Notes under the pieces: generated by a model | Databases searched by the model: none | Seen by the model: the letters and a program-made list of their open reading frames with translations, nothing else | Told to the model about the DNA's origin: nothing | In this document: piece by piece, positions 7,041 through 14,511 of the stretch | How the letters are laid out: each line of letters begins with the position of its first letter | Position numbering within the stretch: position 1 is the stretch's first letter | NCBI GenBank assembly: GCA_030145015.1 | Contig: JAQYWI010000097.1 | Location: 1-20,591, forward strand | Direction of reading: 5' to 3' | Source of the DNA: Desulfobacterales bacterium | GTDB taxonomy: Bacteria; Desulfobacterota; Desulfobacteria; Desulfobacterales; JAHEIW01 | Length of the DNA: 20,591 bases | Made by a program: the position numbers and the translations under genes

Positions 7041-7110
7041 GCCTTTCTAAACCCGTGATTCGGGAAAAATCAAAACGTACAATTTTCATTCATTCTAGAG
7101 GAAAACGGAC

Positions 7111-7518
7111 ATGGCAATCCAAGCGCAACTCAAATGGATAGACGGCATGCAGTTCATCGCCCGGGCGGGAGATGCCCCCGCTGTTGTGATCGACAATCCC
7201 GAAAGCAAGGGGGGCCCAAGCCCGATGCAGCTGGTCTTGATTGGCGTCGCCGGGTGTATCGCCATGGATGTGATCTCAATCCTGCAAAAAAAGCGCACCG
7301 ACATAACCGATTTTCAAGTCAATATCAGCGGTGAACGCGCTGAAGATCACCCCAGGCGCTATACCAACATTCAGATCGAGTTTGTCCTGCACGGCCAGGA
7401 CATCAAGCCTAAAGCTGCCGAACAGGCCATCCAGTTATCGGAAACAAAGTACTGCAGCGCTATGGCCTCGTTAAACGCCGACTTTGAGAGTACGTACCGA
7501 ATCGTCGATAGTGATTAG
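7111..7518 (+). CDS. OsmC-family protein
   Basis: A 135-aa member of the OsmC/Ohr family: dimeric cytoplasmic proteins, many of which reduce organic hydroperoxides through two conserved cysteines. Seen: PESKGGPSPMQLVLIGVAGC with Cys49 on the central helix, and the partner Cys115 in SETKYCSAMASL; the strand IQIEFVLHG and a C-terminal strand complete the fold. Both reactive Cys are present, and the length is typical of the YhfA-like subgroup. AGAGGAAAA (7097-7105) supports ATG 7111. It is divergent from metY, which fits a link with sulfur or thiol chemistry but does not prove one. Its stop codon (7516-7518) lies inside the left arm of a palindromic element. Confidence 0.88.
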   Translation: MAIQAQLKWIDGMQFIARAGDAPAVVIDNPESKGGPSPMQLVLIGVAGCIAMDVISILQKKRTDITDFQVNISGERAEDHPRRYTNIQIEFVLHGQDIKPKAAEQAIQLSETKYCSAMASLNADFESTYRIVDSD

Positions 7519-7664
7519 AAGTGGTTTCAAAACCCCATCTAAGGCCCAATGGCTGCGTTGCAGACCTCCGATAAATGCTCACATACCCAATGTATGCTGC
7601 GCTTTCTCGATCGGCCTGCGCCTTGCCCTTGAACCTGATCTGAGGTTTTGAAACCACTTCTAAT
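7514..7664. repeat. 151-base palindromic (MITE-like) element with 21-base perfect terminal inverted repeats
   Basis: Positions 7514-7534 and 7644-7664 are perfect reverse complements over 21 bases (core AGAAGTGGTTTCAAAACC). The interior is also partly self-complementary: GCAG.CC..CGAT pairs with ATCGGCCTGC, and the centre is CATAC-ccaat-GTATG (near 7581-7597). It starts on the osmC stop codon and ends 25 bases before the preferred cbiR start. The CATAC/GTATG centre resembles palindromic repeats dispersed in many proteobacteria. No transposase. Confidence 0.88.
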
Positions 7665-7689
7665 AAACGTTTCAAAACCATTGGTGCGC

Positions 7690-8484
7690 ATGTATCCTTC
7701 ATTGCCCAGATCATATAAAGGCATTTTTCCCTTCAAACTCGGCACGACCTCGTTTATATATCCGGATCACTACATCCCCAATGTAAAAATGCTGGGGCCC
7801 TATCTGGATGAAATCGAATTGCTGCTATTTGAAAGTTTGCCCGGCGATGCGCTGCCCTCAAAAGCGGTTATAGAGGAACTTTCCCATCTGGCCCGCGAAT
7901 ACGACCTGACTTATAATATTCACCTGCCGACAGATGTATCCATCAGTGCTGCGCAGCCTGAAAAACAGCAACAGGCCGTCAATACGATTTTAAGCGTTGT
8001 CGATCGTGTTGCCCCGCTTTACCCCACCGCATATTCGCTGCATATTCCGTATAGTCAAAAATCATTTGACCCGGATACTGTCAAAAGCTGGCAGCGCTGC
8101 GTGTTAAAAAATCTTGAAAAAATACTGGCCGGCGGAATCGCGGCGGAATCCATCGCTGTAGAAACCTTAGATTATCGATTTGATCTGCTAAATGATATCC
8201 TGGCCGAGCTTAACCTGAGGGTATGTCTGGACATCGGGCACCTGATCGCGCACGGATATGACCTAAACGCCCAGTTCAATACACATCGCGATATAACTTC
8301 TATTATTCACCTGCATGGCGTCAAAAGCGGGCACGACCATTTGGCGTTAGACAAATTGCCGCATAAATTTAGAGAACCGGTCCTGGCGATATTAAAACGA
8401 TTTAGCGGAAGCGTGTCACTTGAAGTATTCGGCTTTGATGATCTCAAATTTTCGTTGGCGTTTTTAGAAAGGAACATGGCATGA
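7690..8484 (+). CDS. cbiR: CbiR-like cobamide-remodelling phosphodiesterase (AP endonuclease 2 fold)
   Basis: About 264 aa, TIM-barrel of the AP endonuclease family 2 type. CbiR proteins hydrolyse cobamides at the nucleotide loop so that the lower ligand can be replaced. Seen from Met 7690: FKLGTTSFIYPDHYIPNV (15-32), LDEIELLLFES (39-49), and likely metal ligands in NIHLP (76-80), LHIP (117-120), VETLD (157-161), CLDIGH (179-184), IHLHG (206-210) and LEVFGFDD (244-251). The frame is open to a TTG at 7648, but that lies inside the terminal repeat of the adjacent element, so ATG 7690 (or GTG 7684) is preferred; no strong Shine-Dalgarno is visible. It overlaps the DUF169 start by four bases (ATGA). 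The surrounding corrinoid genes support the name; a sugar-isomerase-like relative is the alternative. Confidence 0.72.
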   Translation: MYPSLPRSYKGIFPFKLGTTSFIYPDHYIPNVKMLGPYLDEIELLLFESLPGDALPSKAVIEELSHLAREYDLTYNIHLPTDVSISAAQPEKQQQAVNTILSVVDRVAPLYPTAYSLHIPYSQKSFDPDTVKSWQRCVLKNLEKILAGGIAAESIAVETLDYRFDLLNDILAELNLRVCLDIGHLIAHGYDLNAQFNTHRDITSIIHLHGVKSGHDHLALDKLPHKFREPVLAILKRFSGSVSLEVFGFDDLKFSLAFLERNMA

Positions 8485-9209
8485 ATGATTTTAAGCGTAT
8501 TTCACAAAATTTGGTTGGAAATCTATCCCTGCAGTATGAGCCTGTCGGTGTAATTCTTTACAAAGAAACAGACCCGTTGCCGCCGGAGGTACCCTTCACT
8601 CAAAAAGAATTCAAAAGCTACTGTCATGCCTTGGTTGCCGCCGGCAAAGGTGAAGTCCTCCTTCTGAAAAAAGAGCAAATGGGCTGCAAGCTGGGGACAT
8701 CCGTTCTGGGATTTGAGAAAAATATGGAGGCCTACCTGGATGATGGTATTTTAGAAAAATACGGTGTTGGCCTCTTTGAATCCGAAGCGGCTTCGGCCGA
8801 GACCATTCTCAAATCATCGTATCTTGAAAAAGCAAAAACCCGGGCGGCTTTGATTGCCCCCCTGTCATACTTTAAACAAAAACCGCAGGTTTTGATATTT
8901 ACGGCCAACAGTGAACAGGTCATGTGGCTGCTTTACGCCTTGAATTATGAAAAAGGGGGGCGGATGGACCTTCCTCAATCCGGGGGAGCCTTGGGTGGTT
9001 GTGCAGACATCACGGCCTTGCCCCTTCTTGAAGGAATTTCAAACATCACTTTTTTAGGATTGGGTTGCAGATTGAAATCATCCGTGGACCCTTGCGATCT
9101 TATGCTGGGAGCCCCCGGGAACCAGCTGGAAATGATCCACAACCATATTCTTGATATGGCAAAACCGATCGCCATGCTTAAAAAACAAAGTCCCGGTGCC
9201 TCAAAATAG
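8481..9209 (+). CDS. DUF169 (COG2043) family protein
   Basis: A 242-aa cytoplasmic protein of unassigned function. It matches the DUF169 pattern: LQYEPVGVILYKE near the N-terminus, SYCHAL (Cys48), MGCKLG (Cys69), an internal PLSYFKQKPQVLIF segment, SGGALGGCADI (Cys174) and the near-C-terminal GLGCRLKSSVDPCDLMLG (Cys196, Cys205). Four to five cysteines could coordinate a metal or Fe-S centre; this is inference. It overlaps the cbiR-like gene by ATGA (8481-8484), so the two are almost certainly co-translated, which suggests a shared cobamide-related role. Its stop codon sits one base from that of the convergent glycosyltransferase gene, with no room for a terminator. Confidence 0.82.
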   Translation: MNDFKRISQNLVGNLSLQYEPVGVILYKETDPLPPEVPFTQKEFKSYCHALVAAGKGEVLLLKKEQMGCKLGTSVLGFEKNMEAYLDDGILEKYGVGLFESEAASAETILKSSYLEKAKTRAALIAPLSYFKQKPQVLIFTANSEQVMWLLYALNYEKGGRMDLPQSGGALGGCADITALPLLEGISNITFLGLGCRLKSSVDPCDLMLGAPGNQLEMIHNHILDMAKPIAMLKKQSPGASK

Positions 9210-9210
9210 G

Positions 9211-10473
9211 TCAACGTGAAGAGACTTTTGCGGAAGCGTTATCCAAGGCTTCATAATTCATCTGTTGAAATAACATGTCATATTCATCAATGACTGCCGC
9301 GGCCACGTTTGACCAGCCATACTTGAGGACCGATGCACGAATCCTATCGGCGGAGAATTTCTTGGGGCCGGATCCGCTTATAAATGTTTCGATCGCTTGC
9401 GCCAGTGGGCGCGGGTCGGCAGGGGTGACGATTTGCCCGGTTTCACCATCCCGCAGAATGCTCCGCATGGCACCCACGTCGGTGGCAACCACCGGTGTCC
9501 CGCAGGCCAGAGACTCGAGCCCTACCAATCCAAAGCTTTCATAGTAGGACGGCACCACCAGGACATCCGCAGCGCTGTAATACGGAGGCAGATGTTTTTG
9601 CTCTATTCGCCCGACAAAGGTCACCGCATTTTGAAGGCCTAATTTGCGCGTCATCTTTTGCAGGTTTTGATACTCGGGCGTATCGGGCCCATCACCGCCG
9701 ATGATGACCAGCCGCAGCCGGTGATCTTGCAGATGGGTTGCAGCCTTAAGCAGCCTGTCAATCCCTTTTATGGGATCGAATCTGCCGACGTACAAAACGA
9801 TGGACTCATTATCATCAAACCCTAAACGCCGCCTGGCCGCCGCCCGATCCATGGGCTGAAATAGATCCAGATTGACCCCGCAGGGGACGACCCCGATTTT
9901 TTCCGCCGGTGCGTTATAATACGTGAGCAGATTATTTTTTTCCCTGGCGGTAGGCGCCAGAATACGCTGGCAGGTTTCGGCCAGTTTTTTTTCGGTGGCA
10001 ATGCGCAGATCGGGTTCCTGGTCGGCCACACCGGCAATGTTTTTCACCGTCCCCAGCGTGTGAAACATGACAATATGGGGCAGGTTCCAACGATCCTGTA
10101 CCCGGCTGCCCAGACGACCGGACAACCAGTAATGGCTGTGGATCAAATCGTAGTGCAGGCTTTCCTGCTGTTTAAATCGTTGCAGTGCTCGAAAAAAATC
10201 CGACAGGTAATAATAAAGTGCCAATTTTTGGACATAACCGTTGTTACCGGCACTTAAATGAATTAAACGCACGTTGTCATCCAGATCAATGATCTGGTTA
10301 TGTTTGCTGCCGTTCAGCCGGGTGTAAATATCAATACAATGGCCCCGGGCTCCCAATTGCCGGGCAAGTTCGCGGATATAGACACTCATACCGCCCGTAT
10401 TTTTAGTCCCCAATTCACCGATCGGGCTCGAATGGATGCTGAACATCGCAATCTGCAACTGATCTGGTTTCAA
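9211..10473 (-). CDS. GT4-family glycosyltransferase (GT-B fold)
   Basis: A retaining glycosyltransferase of about 420 aa, probably cytoplasmic or membrane-associated, transferring sugar from a nucleotide donor to a lipid, sugar or small acceptor. Seen: N-terminal GGMSVYIRELARQLGARGH (acceptor-domain loop), DLIHSHYWLSG, VVPCGVNLDLF, the C-domain VLYVGRFDPIKGIDRLL, LRLVIIGGDGP, and the donor-binding SYYESFGLVGLESLACGTPV with the EX7E pair. The frame is open to a TTG at 10500, but GGGAGGG (minus strand of 10481-10487) lies seven bases before an in-frame TTG at 10473, so that start is chosen. It is similar in layout to MshA or sucrose-phosphate-synthase-like enzymes; the substrate is unknown. 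Last gene of the minus-strand cluster. Confidence 0.85.
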   Translation of the reverse strand: MKPDQLQIAMFSIHSSPIGELGTKNTGGMSVYIRELARQLGARGHCIDIYTRLNGSKHNQIIDLDDNVRLIHLSAGNNGYVQKLALYYYLSDFFRALQRFKQQESLHYDLIHSHYWLSGRLGSRVQDRWNLPHIVMFHTLGTVKNIAGVADQEPDLRIATEKKLAETCQRILAPTAREKNNLLTYYNAPAEKIGVVPCGVNLDLFQPMDRAAARRRLGFDDNESIVLYVGRFDPIKGIDRLLKAATHLQDHRLRLVIIGGDGPDTPEYQNLQKMTRKLGLQNAVTFVGRIEQKHLPPYYSAADVLVVPSYYESFGLVGLESLACGTPVVATDVGAMRSILRDGETGQIVTPADPRPLAQAIETFISGSGPKKFSADRIRASVLKYGWSNVAAAVIDEYDMLFQQMNYEALDNASAKVSSR

Positions 10474-10541
10474 AACTGTTCCCTCCCGTTTTTCGCTCAA
10501 CTAGAATTCAAGATTTCTATATTTCGAGATTCGAATCTGTG

Positions 10542-11528
10542 TTACCGAAGTTCAACCCGACATCTAAATAGTTGGATTGGTTTGCCTCCTAAACGCTTTT
10601 TGTAAACTTCAGTGCCTTTAAGAAAATCGTATTTGATTTTGCCGCGCTCAATACTATTCCGTATCGTAAACACCTTACTGAGCAGCCCGACGCTCAGGGA
10701 GCGGTAGCGCTCGTCATAACCATTATTGTAAAGATATACGGTCGAATTGTAGTCAAAACACATTACGGCGGCTGCAGGTCTATCATCAAGATCGAGAAAA
10801 AAAAGTTTTAAGATTCGGGCTTCGGCCAACGCCTCCGCCAACGAACGAAAAAATGAAACCCGTTGAGCGGTCATAAAGTCGGACTTGTCTGATCGATTCA
10901 ATTTAAAAAGCTCAAAAAATATGTCGACCTGCTCGCTGACTTCGGTCTTGCGCTCGACGACCCGAAAATGGATGTGAGCGGCCTCGTTGAGTCGCCTGAG
11001 CTTGCGTTTTATTTCATGTCGTTCCTTTCCAGTCAACCCTTTTAAGAACGCGTCCCATGTCGATGGCAGTTCCAATTCCATGCTGACATCCTCCGGCTCG
11101 CAGAAAATCTTATAATTAAGTCGCTTTGCAGCCGCAGAAAGGTCGCTGAGAACAACCGATTCAGCCCGCACGGCCCCCAGATCCAATTGGGAGATGCCCT
11201 GCTGCCTTAAATGTTGCCCCAGAACTTCAAAAAATTCAATGCCTCTCCCGGGACGAACAATAACATCCAGATAATCGCAGACATCCGCATCACCCATAAA
11301 ACGGGCGGATTCACCTTGAATTATAAAAGGGGCAATCCCGATCAGCTCATTTTTATGCCGCACCGAGCAAAGATAGGGACTCCGCCCTGAGCCGAATGTG
11401 TCCCACCATGCTTTTAACCACCCTGGCAATACAAAAAGACAATCCCACTTCAAATTGTGCCGCGAGTCAAGCCAGTAGGAAGTGATCGTATCAAAGGTTT
11501 CTTTCGTTACGGTGTAGTCTGTATTCAA
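10542..11528 (-). CDS. CelD/BcsL-type GNAT acyltransferase
   Basis: A 328-aa protein of the Acetyltransf_6 (BioF2/FemAB-like double-GNAT) group, often found with exopolysaccharide or glycan genes. Seen: N-terminal LPGWLKAWWDTFGSG, ELIGIAPFII, FMGDADVCDYLDVIV, then the typical linker GKERHEIKRKLRRL (167-180), IFFELFKLNRSDKSDF, LFFLDLDDRPAAAVMCFDY, and YLYNNGYDERYRSLSVGLL near the C-terminus. No signal peptide or membrane span. The only upstream start is TTG at 11528, with no clear Shine-Dalgarno; an in-frame stop lies five codons earlier. It precedes the GT4 gene by 68 bases and follows the Gfo/Idh gene after a palindromic spacer. Confidence 0.8.
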   Translation of the reverse strand: MNTDYTVTKETFDTITSYWLDSRHNLKWDCLFVLPGWLKAWWDTFGSGRSPYLCSVRHKNELIGIAPFIIQGESARFMGDADVCDYLDVIVRPGRGIEFFEVLGQHLRQQGISQLDLGAVRAESVVLSDLSAAAKRLNYKIFCEPEDVSMELELPSTWDAFLKGLTGKERHEIKRKLRRLNEAAHIHFRVVERKTEVSEQVDIFFELFKLNRSDKSDFMTAQRVSFFRSLAEALAEARILKLFFLDLDDRPAAAVMCFDYNSTVYLYNNGYDERYRSLSVGLLSKVFTIRNSIERGKIKYDFLKGTEVYKKRLGGKPIQLFRCRVELR

Positions 11529-11542
11529 GGTTGTTACATTTT

Positions 11543-11660
11543 TTCAGGTGTCAGTTTTCAGAGGACAGATGTCAGACGACAGACGGCAGATGCTAAAAAC
11601 TGGATGATGAAGCACCTTATCTGGTTTCTGTCTTCTGTCATCTGTTTGCTGACACCTGAA
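11543..11660. repeat. Palindromic spacer element (CAGGTGTCAG type), copy 1
   Basis: TTCAGGTGTCAG (11543-11554) and CTGACACCTGAA (11649-11660) are perfect inverted repeats. Inside, 11565-11583 and 11627-11645 are inverted repeats with 17 of 19 matches, made of degenerate CAGA/ACAG units. The right flank continues CACTGAAACCTGAAACCTTT to about 11680, ending almost at the stop codon of the Gfo/Idh gene. It fills the whole gap between two co-directional genes. Confidence 0.75.
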
Positions 11661-11679
11661 CACTGAAACCTGAAACCTT

Positions 11680-12690
11680 TTATAACTTGACTGTTTTCCC
11701 CGTACGAGCAGCTTGCGCCAGGGCATCCAGCACCAGCATATTTCGTACGCTTTCGTCCGCAGAATACATGAGTTCAGATTTTGCCACCACCGCATCCGCA
11801 AAATGCTCCACCATAAGCTGATACTCATCCGCTCCCGGTATAACATATTCCTGCCCGGTTTCCTCGTCATAGCGCCGCAACATGAACACAGCATCCTTTT
11901 CCCAGGGCACGAATGCATTGTGGGGCAATTCAATCGCACCATCACGGCCAACGACCGTAAAGGTTTGTTGCAACCCAGAAACAAAGCTGGCCTCAAAGGT
12001 GGCTAAACTGTTGTCGGCGAAACTCAATGAACCGACAAGATGCACATCAGCCCCCCCTGAATGATAAACCGCCTGGGCTTGTACCTGTGTGGGCTCAGCC
12101 TCCAACAACCAGCGAGCCACACTGACACTGTAACATCCGACATCCAGCAGCGCCCCCCCGCCCATTTCCGGTTTCAAACGCGCGTTATCAGAATTGGTCC
12201 AGTCTTTTTCACCCATCCGAAAACAAAAGGCCGACCGAACAAGACAGGGCGTTCCGATGCTGCCTTCAACAACCATCTGTTTTATGCGCCGGCTCCGGGG
12301 GTGAAAGCGATACATAAAGGCCTCCATTAGCAATCGACCGGCATCCCGGGCTGCAGAAACCATTTCCCGGGCCTCTTTTGCATTACATGCCAGCGGCTTC
12401 TCGCACAGCACGTGTTTACCGGCCTTCAGCGCATTTAACGCCCAGGGGCGGTGAAGATGGTTGGGCAGCGGAATATAAACGGCATCTATTTCCGGATCCA
12501 TCAGCAAGGCATCATAGCTGTCGTAAATATGCGCGATACTGTTTTCGCGGGCCACTTTGCCGGCTTGCTCCGGTGACCGGGTGGCCAGGGCATGCAGCTT
12601 ACCGTTGACTGATTTGTTAATAGCGGGCATGACGCATCGCCGCGCTATCATGGCACTGCCCAACACACCCCATTTGACCGCTTTAGTCAT
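11680..12690 (-). CDS. Gfo/Idh/MocA-family oxidoreductase
   Basis: A 336-aa NAD(P)-dependent sugar or cyclitol dehydrogenase family member. Seen: N-terminal Rossmann strand KWGVLGSAMIA (6-15), IDAVYIPLPNHLH (68-80), the signature lysine in HVLCEKPLA (93-101), MEAFMYRFHP (122-131), and GGGALLDVGCYSVSVARWLL (177-196) with the catalytic-region Asp and the Tyr that replaces His in some members. It resembles the xylose dehydrogenase/trans-dihydrodiol dehydrogenase branch, but the substrate is not assignable. GGAGGTG lies six bases before the ATG. It overlaps the upstream ThuA-Gfo gene by eight bases, so the two are translationally coupled. Confidence 0.88.
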   Translation of the reverse strand: MTKAVKWGVLGSAMIARRCVMPAINKSVNGKLHALATRSPEQAGKVARENSIAHIYDSYDALLMDPEIDAVYIPLPNHLHRPWALNALKAGKHVLCEKPLACNAKEAREMVSAARDAGRLLMEAFMYRFHPRSRRIKQMVVEGSIGTPCLVRSAFCFRMGEKDWTNSDNARLKPEMGGGALLDVGCYSVSVARWLLEAEPTQVQAQAVYHSGGADVHLVGSLSFADNSLATFEASFVSGLQQTFTVVGRDGAIELPHNAFVPWEKDAVFMLRRYDEETGQEYVIPGADEYQLMVEHFADAVVAKSELMYSADESVRNMLVLDALAQAARTGKTVKL

Positions 12691-14335
12691 CCAGCACCTC
12701 CATGGTGCCGCCGTTGGCGGCGGATTTGGCGGCGGCTTCTAAAATGGCGACTACGCGAACGGAGTGCTCAAGAGGTGCCGCAAGGGGTTCACCGGTTAAC
12801 AAATGATCGGCAATATTTTGATGAAAAAGATAATGCCGCCGTTGGGGTATGGCAAGGTTTTGGGTGACGATCTGACCGGAATGGTGCCGGCGGTGCAAGG
12901 TTAAATCTGGCGGCATTTCCGTGGCCGGAATCACGTGTTGCTCAAAATAAAGGTCCGGATCGATCTCGTATTCGACCACATCCTTCCAGTGGCCGATAAT
13001 GGCGCCCTGGGTTCCCAGCAAATACCATTTGGGCTTGGGCACAGCTGCAATGTCGGAATGGATGAACTCGGCCTCCTGCCCGCCGGCAAACCGGATCTGG
13101 ATGCGTTCCTGATCGGCATTGGTGACATCATGCCAGACGCGCTTTTGAGAGGTGCTGATAACAGTTTTGACACGCTCCGGAACCAGGCTCACGATCCAGT
13201 CCAGGTAATGACCGCCCCAATCGTAAGCCAGGCCGCCCGATATTTTCGCATGTGAATGCCAGTACGCGCAAGGATGGTGAAAACCGCCGACAAAGGTTTC
13301 CAGATAAAAAAGATCTCCAATTAACCCATCCAGCAGGGCCTGTTTAATGGCCAGATAGTCGACATCCCAGCGCCGGTTTTGGTGACAGCTTAAATGCACT
13401 CCTTTTTTTTCCGCCATCTCCACCATCGCTGCGGTTTCTTTGCGATTTATCGCCAGCGGTTTTTCACAAACCACATGTTTGCCGGCGTCCATCATCTGGA
13501 CAGCCAGATTGGCATGTGAATTCGGCGCCGTCGCGATGATGACAACATCGACGCTTGAATCGTTTGCAAGATTCTTGGCCGATTCATACGTTTTTAACTC
13601 GGGAAAATCGTGCAGCGCCTGTTTCAAACGCCCGGGATTTAGATCACAGGCTGCCCGCAGCCCCAAACCGGGCGTGGCGCCAGCACCCAGGCCGTGCACC
13701 TTGCCCACAGACGGCGCATAGCCCAGCAAACCGACGCCCAAAGTTTGATTGCCGCCATTCTGCCCTGCCAGGTGACGCAAGAGGCGATATAGAATTTTTT
13801 GCAGGAAGGGATCGTCATAAGCTTGCAGTGTGGTGGCAGCGATCTTACCGTCCCCAGCTGAACGGTGAATTAACACCGGGCTGTGGCTGTAATGCCAGTC
13901 GGCATATAAAATAGTTTCAACGTCACCCGCAATTTTTTCAAAGCAATGATAAAAGCCATTTAAATAAATGGCATCGGGCAGTCGTTGGGCGATGGCATGG
14001 TTGGAATCATTAAACAAAACCCGTAATTCCACTTCCGGCCCAACCGGCCGGGTTTGTGCTCCAAAAATTTCCGGCAGGGGTTTCTCGGATAAGTGCACCA
14101 AACCCAGCCAACCGCCGCCGGCGAAGACAAATTGGTTAAGCTGATCGAACCCCTCGCTCAGGACGGTCGTGTTGGCCGTAATAACGACGTCATAAGGGCT
14201 CAGGTCCGCCGGAATTTCGGGGCTGACGGTTAATTTAACGTGGGAGATGGATTGTAAATAAGAAAAAAATGGATGTAATGAAGAATTGTCTTCCCCGGCA
14301 ACAGCAAAAATCGATAGTGAAGGATGGATGAACAT
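12683..14335 (-). CDS. ThuA-like domain fused to Gfo/Idh/MocA oxidoreductase
   Basis: A 550-aa two-domain cytoplasmic protein. Residues 1-190 look like a ThuA (trehalose-utilisation, glutamine-amidotransferase-like) domain: YDVVITANTTVLS, FVFAGGGWLGLVHLS, NDSNHAIAQRLP, then SPVLIHRSAGDGKIAATTL. Residues 198-550 are a Gfo/Idh/MocA dehydrogenase: LGVGLLGYAPSVGKVHG, VDVVIIATAPNSHANLA, HVVCEKPLAI with the signature Lys292, and GGLAYDWGGHYLDW with the His/Asp pair. ThuA and Gfo/Idh genes are commonly neighbours in sugar oxidation clusters (for example 3-keto sugar pathways), so a fusion suggests sequential steps on one sugar. The start at ATG 14335 is the natural one. The substrate is unknown. Confidence 0.85.
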   Translation of the reverse strand: MFIHPSLSIFAVAGEDNSSLHPFFSYLQSISHVKLTVSPEIPADLSPYDVVITANTTVLSEGFDQLNQFVFAGGGWLGLVHLSEKPLPEIFGAQTRPVGPEVELRVLFNDSNHAIAQRLPDAIYLNGFYHCFEKIAGDVETILYADWHYSHSPVLIHRSAGDGKIAATTLQAYDDPFLQKILYRLLRHLAGQNGGNQTLGVGLLGYAPSVGKVHGLGAGATPGLGLRAACDLNPGRLKQALHDFPELKTYESAKNLANDSSVDVVIIATAPNSHANLAVQMMDAGKHVVCEKPLAINRKETAAMVEMAEKKGVHLSCHQNRRWDVDYLAIKQALLDGLIGDLFYLETFVGGFHHPCAYWHSHAKISGGLAYDWGGHYLDWIVSLVPERVKTVISTSQKRVWHDVTNADQERIQIRFAGGQEAEFIHSDIAAVPKPKWYLLGTQGAIIGHWKDVVEYEIDPDLYFEQHVIPATEMPPDLTLHRRHHSGQIVTQNLAIPQRRHYLFHQNIADHLLTGEPLAAPLEHSVRVVAILEAAAKSAANGGTMEVLDD

Positions 14336-14372
14336 AATCTCTACGTCTCTAAATTACGCAATTTTGGGAGTC

Positions 14373-14508
14373 AGGTTTCAGGTATTTACATCTGTTTAAT
14401 TGGTTACATTAGTTTAATTCGTTCAATTTGTTCGGTTTAGACCAACCAATTCAACCAATGAAACTAATCTGACAGGTTCTTGTACTTTGGACCTGACACC
14501 TGAAACCT
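14373..14508. repeat. Palindromic spacer element (CAGGTGTCAG type), copy 2
   Basis: AGGTTTCAGGT (14373-14383) and ACCTGAAACCT (14498-14508) are perfect inverted repeats. The right end (ACCTGACACCTGAAACC, 14491-14507) closely matches the right end of the element at 11543-11660. The interior differs: it is built of AATTGGTT/AACCAATT (14398-14405, 14444-14451) and ATTAGTTT/AAACTAAT (14408-14415, 14461-14468). It fills the 176-base gap between the S51-CysS and ThuA-Gfo genes. Confidence 0.7.
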
Positions 14509-14511
14509 TTT

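Noticed and set aside
7648..7689. TTG start giving a longer cbiR product
   Set aside because: The TTG lies inside the terminal repeat of the adjacent palindromic element, and the extra residues do not resemble the family; ATG 7690 is preferred.
10474..10500. Upstream TTG (10500) as the GT4 start
   Set aside because: A strong GGGAGGG sits correctly spaced for the in-frame TTG at 10473, and would be inside the gene if 10500 were used.
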